Part shown: positions 1 through 5,698 of the stretch, piece by piece
How the letters are laid out: the number at the start of each line of letters is the position of its first letter
Numbering within the stretch: the first letter of the stretch is position 1
Assembly (NCBI RefSeq): GCF_000379985.1
Contig: NZ_KB904076.1
Location: 1 to 33,622 of the forward strand
Direction: 5' to 3'
Origin: Streptococcus caballi DSM 19004
GTDB taxonomy: Bacteria; Bacillota; Bacilli; Lactobacillales; Streptococcaceae
Length of the DNA stretch: 33,622 nt
The notes under the pieces: model-generated
Databases searched by the model: none
What the model saw: only the letters and a program-made list of their open reading frames with translations
Told to the model about the DNA's origin: nothing
Program-made: the position numbers and the translations under genes

Positions 1-221
1 GTGTGGAAGTCTATTTTGCCCACCCTTATGCTTCTCATGAAAGAGGAACAAATGAAAATTTCAATGGTCTCTTGAGAGAGTTTCTCCCAAAAGGTGTCTC
101 TCTCAACTCACTAACGACAGAAGAACTCAATCACTACGTCTCTGCTATCAATGACAGACCTAGACGACTTCACAAGTATAAAACCGCAAATATTTTGTTT
201 GGGCTAGCCCAAACAGCTTAA
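1..221 (+). pseudogene. IS30-family transposase, C-terminal part (cut by window edge)
   Basis: The frame is open from the left edge to a TAA at 219-221. Its last ~72 residues carry the IS30 signature HERGTNEN followed by NG and FLPKG; the glutamate in this ERG block is the third acid of the DDE catalytic triad. Only the end of the integrase core is inside the window, so I cannot say whether the full transposase is intact. The 3' flank contains a run near 249-275 (GTTGCACTTGACTTGACAAG) that may belong to the right terminal inverted repeat, but without the left end the boundary cannot be fixed. It lies just past the 3' end of the aminotransferase gene, so the insertion does not interrupt any gene visible here. 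The family call is firm; intactness is unknown. Confidence 0.8.
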
Positions 222-327
222 CCTCTGGAACTCTAGTTATCAATGAACTTGTTGCACTTGACTTGACAAGTGGGGTTTTTTGACAATTTTTGGAAAACGC
301 TCTCTTTATTGCCAGGACTAGGCCCTG

Positions 328-355
328 AGCAGGATAAAGACTCCTCGCAAAAGGA
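328..355 (-). terminator. Possible terminator of the aminotransferase gene
   Basis: On the minus strand a CTCCT/AGGAG stem with a short loop is followed by a CTTTAT stretch about 50 nt past the stop codon. The stem is short and the U run is poor, so this is tentative. Confidence 0.3.
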
Positions 356-405
356 GCCTACTTTCTTTGATTGGTCAAACAGTTTTGAACAATCTGTCCA
401 AAAAC

Positions 406-1620
406 TTAGCGACGGTATTGGCTAAGGACGCGGGTCAGTTTTTCTTGAACTTCGCCTAGCTCCTCAACAGTTGGTAAATAAACGATACGGAAATGGTCAG
501 GCTCCATCCAGTTAAATCCTTTACCTGGGACCAACATAACCTTCTCTTGCTTAAGTAATTCCAAACAGAACTGCTCATCATCATCAATCTGATACATGTT
601 GCGGTCAATTTTAGGAAAGATGTAGAGACCTGCTGTTGGTTTGACAGCTGATAGACCGGGCACTTCATTAACAGCCTTGTAAATGAAATTACGTTGCTCG
701 TAGATGCGGCCGCCTGGCAAAAGCAGCTTGTCAATGGATTGAATCCCGCCAAGCGATGTCTGAATCACATGTTGTGACAAAACATTAGAACATAGGCGCA
801 TGTTTGACAACATATTGAGGCCTTCAATATAGCCTTTCACGTGTGTTTTGGGACCCGACAAGACCATCCAACCAACACGGAAACCACAAATACGATGAGA
901 TTTTGATAAACCATTCATGGAAACACAGAAAACATCCGGTGCCAAGCTAGCAATAGCCGTGTGCTTTTGACCGTCCATAACCAAGCGATCATAGATCTCA
1001 TCAGCGAAGATAATCAAATCATTTTGACGTGCAATGTCAACAATTTCCTTGAGAATCTCATCTGGGTAGAGAGCACCTGTCGGATTATTAGGATTGATGA
1101 CCACAATAGCTTTAGTATTTGACGTGATTTTAGACTTGATGTCGTCAATATCTGGGAACCAACTAGCCTCCTCGTCACAAACATAGTGCACAGCTGTCCC
1201 ACCTGCTAGACTGACGCAAGCTGTCCAGAGAGGGTAGTCTGGCATAGGAACCAATACTTCATCACCATCGTCCAAAAGAGCTTGCAGGGATATGGAAATC
1301 ATCTCCGAAACGCCATTCCCGATATAAATATCTTCCACATCTACTGGTGGGAAACCTTTTAGCTGGCAGTACTGCATGATAGCCTTGCGAGCTGAGAAAA
1401 TTCCCTTGCTATCAGAATAACCTTCACTGTCTCTGGCATTAAGAATCAGATCACGGATAACTTCATCTGGCGCGGTAAAGCCGAAGGCGGCTGGATTTCC
1501 TGTGTTAAGACGAAGAATCTTTTCTCCGTTGGCAATCATCCGATTGGCTTCGTCCAAGATAGGACCACGAATATCATAGGCAACATGTTCTAATTTTGAC
1601 GACTTATCAAATGTTTTCAT
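406..1620 (-). CDS. alaA: AlaA-like PLP aminotransferase (glutamate-pyruvate type)
   Basis: This 404-residue class I aminotransferase resembles E. coli AlaA along its whole length, including the N-terminal SSKLEHVAYDIRGP block. That family makes alanine from pyruvate and glutamate in the cytosol; the exact donor and acceptor here are inferred. Visible motifs are GNGVSE (101-106), the PNNPTG turn (177-182), FADEIYD (205-211, with the aspartate that contacts the PLP ring nitrogen), NGLSKSHR (236-243, PLP lysine K240) and a C-terminal FRIVYLP holding the carboxylate-binding arginine. The start is supported by GAGGTG 5 nt upstream of the ATG. It has its own promoter and is transcribed divergently from the universal stress gene. 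Aspartate aminotransferase is the main alternative annotation. Confidence 0.88.
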   Translation of the reverse strand: MKTFDKSSKLEHVAYDIRGPILDEANRMIANGEKILRLNTGNPAAFGFTAPDEVIRDLILNARDSEGYSDSKGIFSARKAIMQYCQLKGFPPVDVEDIYIGNGVSEMISISLQALLDDGDEVLVPMPDYPLWTACVSLAGGTAVHYVCDEEASWFPDIDDIKSKITSNTKAIVVINPNNPTGALYPDEILKEIVDIARQNDLIIFADEIYDRLVMDGQKHTAIASLAPDVFCVSMNGLSKSHRICGFRVGWMVLSGPKTHVKGYIEGLNMLSNMRLCSNVLSQHVIQTSLGGIQSIDKLLLPGGRIYEQRNFIYKAVNEVPGLSAVKPTAGLYIFPKIDRNMYQIDDDEQFCLELLKQEKVMLVPGKGFNWMEPDHFRIVYLPTVEELGEVQEKLTRVLSQYRR

Positions 1621-1640
1621 AGTTTCACCTCGTAGTTAAC

Positions 1641-1668
1641 ATTATAAACTAATTGACTAAAATGTAAA
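1641..1668 (-). promoter_or_regulatory. Promoter of the aminotransferase gene
   Basis: Read on the minus strand, TTTACA (1663-1668) is followed after 16 nt by a perfect TATAAT (1641-1646), about 20 nt ahead of the ATG at 1620. Confidence 0.6.
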
Positions 1669-1735
1669 AGTCTTTTCCTATCGTATTGACAGACGAAATC
1701 ATTGAAAAGAATAGAGAAGAATTTCAGAAATCCCC

Positions 1736-1752
1736 GTCAACCGCTTTCACTT
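1736..1752. promoter_or_regulatory. Operator-like site (ScrR/CcpA type) at the stress-gene promoter
   Basis: GTCAACCGCTTTCACTT has the LacI/CcpA-type core, reading TGAAAGCGGTTGAC on the other strand, and overlaps the -35 region of the universal stress gene. The same core occurs at the scrA promoter (20099-20115) and the second GH32 promoter (24216-24232). It fits the cre consensus only partly. Which LacI-family protein binds is not determined. Confidence 0.4.
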
Positions 1753-1773
1753 TTAATGTTAAAAGAGTATAAT
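1746..1773 (+). promoter_or_regulatory. Promoter of the universal stress gene
   Basis: A perfect TATAAT at 1768-1773 lies 30 nt before the ATG. The best -35 is TTCACT (1746-1751) with a 16-nt spacer, matching four of six consensus bases. This -35 sits inside the operator-like site. Confidence 0.5.
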
Positions 1774-1802
1774 AAAGATATAAGAAAGAGGAGGGCAAAC
1801 TT

Positions 1803-2255
1803 ATGTCACAAAAATATGAACGTATCCTGGTTGCCATTGATGGGTCTTATGAGTCAGAATTAGCTTTTGAAAAAGGGGTCAACGTTGCCCTTCGTAATGA
1901 TGCTGAACTGCTTTTGACGCACGTTATTGATACACGTGCACTCCAAAGCGTAGCAACCTTTGACACTTACATCTATGAAAAATTAGAACAAGAAGCCAAG
2001 GATGTTTTGGCAGATTATGAAAAGCAAGCTCGTGAAAAAGGCCTACAGAAGGTTAAACAAATCATTGAATTTGGTAATCCAAAGGTTTTGCTTGCTAGAG
2101 ATATTCCTGACAAGGAAAAAGTGGACTTGATTATGGTTGGTGCAACAGGTCTCAACACTTTTGAACGTCTTTTGATTGGTTCATCATCAGAATACATCAT
2201 GCGCCATGCCAAAGTTGACTTGCTGGTTGTCCGTGATCGTGAAAAAACACTCTAA
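1803..2255 (+). CDS. Universal stress protein (UspA family)
   Basis: This 150-residue cytosolic protein has a single Usp domain. The N-terminal strand ILVAIDGSYES carries the aspartate of the nucleotide pocket, and the C-terminal GATG-x9-GSSS motif (GATGLN...LLIGSSSEYI, about residues 113-132) is the ATP-binding form of the family. It ends with the usual DLLVVR strand. The ATG follows a strong GGAGG site. The gene is monocistronic: it has its own promoter and a strong terminator directly downstream. Its promoter carries a sugar-operator-like sequence, so expression may respond to carbon source (inference). The physiological role of such proteins in streptococci is general stress adaptation and cannot be narrowed from sequence. 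Confidence 0.93.
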   Translation: MSQKYERILVAIDGSYESELAFEKGVNVALRNDAELLLTHVIDTRALQSVATFDTYIYEKLEQEAKDVLADYEKQAREKGLQKVKQIIEFGNPKVLLARDIPDKEKVDLIMVGATGLNTFERLLIGSSSEYIMRHAKVDLLVVRDREKTL

Positions 2256-2279
2256 GAAGCTTAATAAACTAAAAGAAAA

Positions 2280-2328
2280 GAGGAGCTGAACAAGCACTTG
2301 ATTGGCCTTGTTCAGCTCCTCTTTTTTT
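2280..2328 (+). terminator. Strong intrinsic terminator after the stress gene
   Basis: A 15-bp perfect stem, GAGGAGCTGAACAAG (2280-2294) against its complement (2307-2321), is followed by seven Ts. Confidence 0.93.
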
Positions 2329-2470
2329 AATTTTCTGAAAATAGACCTTATACTCGACAATTCAATACCAAACCAGCAAACTTTTCAGGTCATGCTGCTC
2401 TGCATATTTCTAGAAAAGCAGTTCTCCCCTTGCCATGAAGAAGAGGAGTCCGCTCTCTTAATTTGAGCAT

Positions 2471-2499
2471 CAAAAAATCAGCCTCTTACTATTAAGACT
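2471..2499 (-). terminator. Terminator overlapping the HAD-fusion stop codon
   Basis: On the minus strand ATCAG...CTT pairs with AAG...CTGAT and is followed by six Ts. The stem begins inside the last codons of the gene. Confidence 0.5.
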
Positions 2500-3910
2500 G
2501 ATCTTCTTTCGCTTTTTTATTATCTTTGGGCTGACGACTGAGGGATTTTTGAATTTGTCGGTCTAGCTCTCGCTTAATGGCAGGCTCAGGGGCAAAGCGT
2601 TCTTCCCAATCATCAGGTTTTAAGATTTTATGGGTGACTGGATCAAAGTGGGCCTTGCCATCTGGGAAAATCTTACCCATGTTGGCTCCGTGAACTGTAT
2701 CAAAAAGCGGTTTTGGGTCAACCCCCATAAGAACAAAGGAGCCATAAGTCAGATAAAGCAAATCTGTCAGCGCATCAACTTGACCAACTAAGGGACTCTC
2801 AGGGTGAGGTTTAGATTGGACCTTATTAGCCGCCTTATCAATGGCTGCATGCAGGTCTAGGAGCGCTTGAGTGAACTTGATTTTGTCTCCCTGACTGGTC
2901 GCGTACATAAATTCCACAATCTCTTCAATTTTGAAATCAGAACGGTGACTGGCTTCGGTCAGGTCGTAAACTCGCGGTGTCTCGCAAGTTTCTCCATCCA
3001 TAAACTGGTGGAAATCCTTAACCTTGTTGAAATTCTCGTCCTGACTCTTAAAGACCTTATCACTTTCAAAATGAATGAGACCAAAGTGGGCCAGAGCCTT
3101 AGCAATCCCGTCATTGTTATTGCTGGAGGTCGTGTAATGGGCTCGCTCCTTGACCATCGCGCCAGCATTGCCCATAGCCACCCCGACACCGACACCAGCC
3201 AGCATCTCTAGGTCATTTTCCGAGTCGCCAAAGGCCATAACCTCGGACAAATCAAAGCCATAAGTCTGGCCAACACGCTCAATGCCCTTAATCTTTGATT
3301 GATCTTTGGAAATGAGGTCAGCTGAGTAGGGACTGCTGCGCGTAATCTTGATTTGGGGGAATTTTTGCCGAATCTGGTCTGTCTCTCCTTCTGTCGCAAC
3401 TAGAACAATCTGATAAATAGGCTGACGCATAATAGTCAGCAGACTGTCAAAGCGTTGGGGTCTAAAACGACGAATCAAATGCTTGAAGCTGCGCTCTACA
3501 GTCTTGGCCCAAGACTTAGGCACCAGACCGCTGACAATCTGACCAAAGCGGCTAGTCCCCATATCAATAATGCGGGAACCAACCAAGCCAGAAGCCGTCC
3601 CCAGAGAAATTTCCCGTCTCTTATCACTGGCATAACGAATAACCTTGTAAATGGTGGGCTTAGGCAGCTGATTTTCGTAGAGAAGCTGATTGCGAGTAAA
3701 GATATATTGACCATTATAGGTGATGGCAAAGTCCAGACCAAGATTTTCCAAGAAAGGTTGGACAAAACCTGGTCCCCTACCTGTCGCCAACCCTACAAAA
3801 ATACCCTGTTCCTTCAAATGATGAATAGCATTTTGCGTTGACTTAGAAACCGTCTTGCGATCATTCAAAAGGGTTCCATCAATATCAAAAAACACTGCCT
3901 TAATTGCCAA
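2492..3910 (-). CDS. Cof-type HAD phosphatase fused to a MazG/PRA-PH-like pyrophosphohydrolase
   Basis: This is a two-domain protein of 472 residues. Residues 1-280 are a Cof/HAD-IIB hydrolase with DIDGT (9-13, nucleophile D9), T43 in LATGRG, a lysine near 206-208 and GDSEND (228-233). Residues ~295-440 look like an all-alpha NTP pyrophosphatase of the PRA-PH/MazG type: EEIVE (329-333) and D379/D383 form the metal-binding EExxE...DxxxD pattern, and the segment DGKAHFDPVTHKILKPDDW (417-435) is typical of His4-like members. The tail is charged and probably disordered. The start is TTG: an in-frame TAA lies four codons upstream, no ATG precedes the DIDGT motif, and AAAGGAG sits 12 nt ahead. The fusion suggests sequential pyrophosphate removal and dephosphorylation of one nucleotide-like substrate (inference). 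Confidence 0.85.
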   Translation of the reverse strand: MAIKAVFFDIDGTLLNDRKTVSKSTQNAIHHLKEQGIFVGLATGRGPGFVQPFLENLGLDFAITYNGQYIFTRNQLLYENQLPKPTIYKVIRYASDKRREISLGTASGLVGSRIIDMGTSRFGQIVSGLVPKSWAKTVERSFKHLIRRFRPQRFDSLLTIMRQPIYQIVLVATEGETDQIRQKFPQIKITRSSPYSADLISKDQSKIKGIERVGQTYGFDLSEVMAFGDSENDLEMLAGVGVGVAMGNAGAMVKERAHYTTSSNNNDGIAKALAHFGLIHFESDKVFKSQDENFNKVKDFHQFMDGETCETPRVYDLTEASHRSDFKIEEIVEFMYATSQGDKIKFTQALLDLHAAIDKAANKVQSKPHPESPLVGQVDALTDLLYLTYGSFVLMGVDPKPLFDTVHGANMGKIFPDGKAHFDPVTHKILKPDDWEERFAPEPAIKRELDRQIQKSLSRQPKDNKKAKEDQS

Positions 3911-3981
3911 TTTCTCTCTTTACTCCTTTCTCTTTATGATAAAATAGATTATAACATATTTTTGAAAGAAGTATTAGGAAC

Positions 3982-4947
3982 ATGAAAAAAATACTTGTCT
4001 TACACACCGGCGGAACCATCTCCATGCAGGCTGATAGTTATGGAAACGTCAACCCCAGCGCTGATAACCCCATGAACCATGTTGGCTTTGAACTGGATGA
4101 CATTGACTTAACCGTTGTCGATTTCTTCAATATCCCCAGCCCCCATGTGACCCCCTACCACATGCTGGCTCTCTACCATAAGATTCGCGATACGGCAGGG
4201 CAATATGACGGAGTTGTCATCACACACGGTACAGACACCTTAGAAGAGACCGCTTATTTTTTAGACACCATGGCGGTGCCTCAGATTCCTATCGTGCTGA
4301 CAGGCGCCATGCGTTCCTCTAATGAATTGGGAAGCGATGGGGTCTACAACTATCTGTCTGCCCTTCGTGTTGCCAGCTATGATAAAGCAGCAGACAAGGG
4401 TGTCCTAGTTGTCATGAACGATGAGATTCACGCTGCCAAATATGTCACCAAGACCCATACTACAAACGTCGCTACCTTTAATACACCGACCCACGGACCG
4501 CTGGGCATTATCATGAAACATGAGATTCTCTTTTTCAAAACAGCCGAACCTCGTGTCCGCTTTGATCTGGATCAGATTTCAGGTACCGTACCTATTATCA
4601 AGGCATATGCAGGGATGGGAGTTGGTGATGGCATCATCAGTCTGCTTGATCCTGACAAAATTGACGGTGTAGTCATTGAGGCTTTAGGTGCAGGTAATCT
4701 GCCACCCGAAGCGGCCAGCGAGGTTGAACGCCTCATGCAACAGAGCGTCCCAGTTCTCTTAGTCTCTCGCTGCTTCAACGGTATTGCCGAACCCGTTTAC
4801 GCCTATGATGGCGGCGGCGTTAAACTGGCTGAGACTGGTGTTATGTTTGTCAAAGAGCTCAATAGCCAAAAGGCTAGGCTCAAACTCCTCATCGCCCTCA
4901 GCGCAGGACTATCAGGTCAAGACCTTAAAGATTATATTGAAGGATAG
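3982..4947 (+). CDS. ansA: L-asparaginase, type I cytosolic
   Basis: The 321-residue protein hydrolyses L-asparagine to aspartate and ammonia. Both catalytic threonine blocks are present: HTGGTIS (8-14, T12 in the flexible N-terminal loop, T9 ahead of it) and HGTDTLEET (82-90, with the T84-D85 pair). There is no signal peptide, which fits the cytosolic type I enzyme. The ATG follows a modest TAGGAA site. It is divergent from the HAD fusion gene across only 71 bp. A 49-residue membrane microprotein begins 12 nt after its stop, likely on the same transcript, which then ends at a terminator at 5099-5129. Confidence 0.95.
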   Translation: MKKILVLHTGGTISMQADSYGNVNPSADNPMNHVGFELDDIDLTVVDFFNIPSPHVTPYHMLALYHKIRDTAGQYDGVVITHGTDTLEETAYFLDTMAVPQIPIVLTGAMRSSNELGSDGVYNYLSALRVASYDKAADKGVLVVMNDEIHAAKYVTKTHTTNVATFNTPTHGPLGIIMKHEILFFKTAEPRVRFDLDQISGTVPIIKAYAGMGVGDGIISLLDPDKIDGVVIEALGAGNLPPEAASEVERLMQQSVPVLLVSRCFNGIAEPVYAYDGGGVKLAETGVMFVKELNSQKARLKLLIALSAGLSGQDLKDYIEG

Positions 4948-4959
4948 AAAGGATTTACT

Positions 4960-5109
4960 ATGAAACTAACCATAAGTGCAACCGACAAATCCGAACAAAA
5001 AGATTTCCATTATTCGCTAGAAGTCTCTGATCGTCAGCTTCTTGCCACGCTAGCTTGCGTAACTCTACTGATTGGCACAGCCATCGTCACACGAAAAAAG
5101 AAAGGCTAG
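4960..5109 (+). CDS. Small single-span membrane protein, 49 residues, unknown function
   Basis: This short frame starts at an ATG preceded by AAAGGA with a 6-nt spacing and lies 12 nt downstream of ansA. The product has a polar, charged N-terminal half (MKLTISATDKSEQ...), one hydrophobic segment of about 18 residues (28-45, LLATLACVTLLIGTAIVT), and ends RKKKG. By the positive-inside rule the C-terminus would face the cytoplasm. It resembles the membrane anchor and charged tail of a sorting signal but has no LPXTG and no signal peptide. Its stop codon lies in the upstream arm of the ansA transcript terminator. Spacing suggests co-expression with ansA; I do not recognise a family. Confidence 0.6.
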   Translation: MKLTISATDKSEQKDFHYSLEVSDRQLLATLACVTLLIGTAIVTRKKKG

Positions 5110-5129
5110 GAAATCTCCTAGGCCTTTTC
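5099..5129 (+). terminator. Terminator of the ansA-microprotein transcript
   Basis: GGCTAGGA (5104-5111) pairs with TCCTAGGCC (5116-5124) with one bulge and is followed by TTTTCTT. The stop codon of the microprotein is inside the stem. Confidence 0.7.
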
Positions 5130-5278
5130 TTGATGGCTGATGAGTCCGGTCTCATTATACAAAAAGCAAGCTCGCATGATACTGTTTTGAACAGCTTCTG
5201 TGAAAAGTGACCGCATACGCTAGCATTTTTTATTTTTCCAACAAGAACCTCTTTTTCGTTTAAAAGGTGTGCTAAAAT

Positions 5279-5295
5279 ATTGTCAGCTTGACAAT
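5279..5295. repeat. Short perfect inverted repeat
   Basis: ATTGTCA-GCT-TGACAAT is a 7-bp inverted repeat in the gap between the ansA terminator and the small minus-strand unit. It could be a protein-binding site; no promoter pairs with it convincingly. Confidence 0.4.
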
Positions 5296-5310
5296 TAAGC
5301 TTAGCTTTTC

Positions 5311-5336
5311 AAAAAAAACCAGCAAATCTAGCTGGG
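5311..5336 (-). terminator. Terminator of the small minus-strand unit
   Basis: On the minus strand CCAGC-N7-GCTGG is followed by eight Ts. It ends the transcript that would start near 5541. Confidence 0.75.
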
Positions 5337-5355
5337 CTGATATTGTCTCATCGAG

Positions 5356-5402
5356 CTATGGTCTTACGTTTTCTAATAAATTACGGCCATAGCATTTTTT
5401 TA
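5356..5402. terminator. Hairpin with T-run; plus-strand terminator or internal RNA structure
   Basis: GCTATGG and CCATAGC pair across a ~25-nt loop. On the plus strand seven Ts follow, giving a terminator shape; on the minus strand the same hairpin would be a structured element within the small unit, between the 24-codon ORF and the terminator at 5311-5336. Confidence 0.5.
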
Positions 5403-5443
5403 TCTAAGTATCGAAAAGGAGTTAGTGTTTTTCTAAATGAACC

Positions 5444-5518
5444 TTAGATGTTCCCATAGCGTGCTGGAGCTGGTTTTACTTTAGTAAATGTTTTCTTGTA
5501 GTTTACTTTAATTGTCAT
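5444..5518 (-). CDS. Candidate 24-residue peptide ORF
   Basis: The ATG at 5518 follows a strong GAGAGGTG site with ideal spacing, 30 nt downstream of a perfect TATAAT. The product is basic and polar: it starts MTIKVNYKKTFTK and ends KPAPARYGNI, with no hydrophobic segment and no signal peptide. It is not related by eye to any neighbour. The unit is self-contained, with a -10 box, ORF, hairpin (5356-5395) and terminator (5311-5336), giving a transcript of about 230 nt. It could be a secreted or modified peptide precursor, an intracellular regulatory peptide, or the translated part of a small RNA. I cannot name a family. Confidence 0.45.
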   Translation of the reverse strand: MTIKVNYKKTFTKVKPAPARYGNI

Positions 5519-5547
5519 AAGTATCACCTCTCATATTTGATGATTTC

Positions 5548-5553
5548 ATTATA
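5548..5553 (-). promoter_or_regulatory. -10 box of the small peptide unit
   Basis: TATAAT is perfect on the minus strand, but nothing close to TTGACA lies 15-20 nt upstream. This suggests an activator-dependent or weak promoter. Confidence 0.5.
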
Positions 5554-5599
5554 GTCAGCCAAGCTTAAAGGAGGCTTATAGAAAACTTAGACAAAGCTT

Positions 5600-5698
5600 A
5601 TACTCATTGAAAATCAAAACTTCACATCTTTGACTTCAGCCGTAGACCGGTATAGTTTGAGTTTTGTCGTCTTATCAAGGTGGATTTTCTTTGAGTAT
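5600..5698. mobile_element. MITE-like inverted-repeat element, 99 bp
   Basis: The ends are ATACTCATTGAAAATC (5600-5615) and, on the opposite strand, ATACTCAAAGAAAATC (5683-5698), matching at 14 of 16 positions. Inside, AAAACT pairs with AGTTTT (5659-5666 region) and CCG-N5-CGG marks the centre, so the whole element can fold as an imperfect hairpin. It encodes nothing. Its right end touches the recG stop codon (TAA on the minus strand occupies 5698-5700). Partial copies of one end lie at 10948-10962 and 16894-16914. Exact ends may be off by two bases because the flanks are TA-rich. Confidence 0.6.

Noticed and set aside
2390..2472. A 24-codon plus-strand ORF downstream of the stress gene terminator
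   Set aside because: The ribosome site is weak, no promoter is visible, and it lies between two convergent terminators.
3455..3841. A 128-codon plus-strand frame inside the HAD fusion gene
   Set aside because: It lies wholly opposite conserved HAD-domain sequence and has no promoter or ribosome site.
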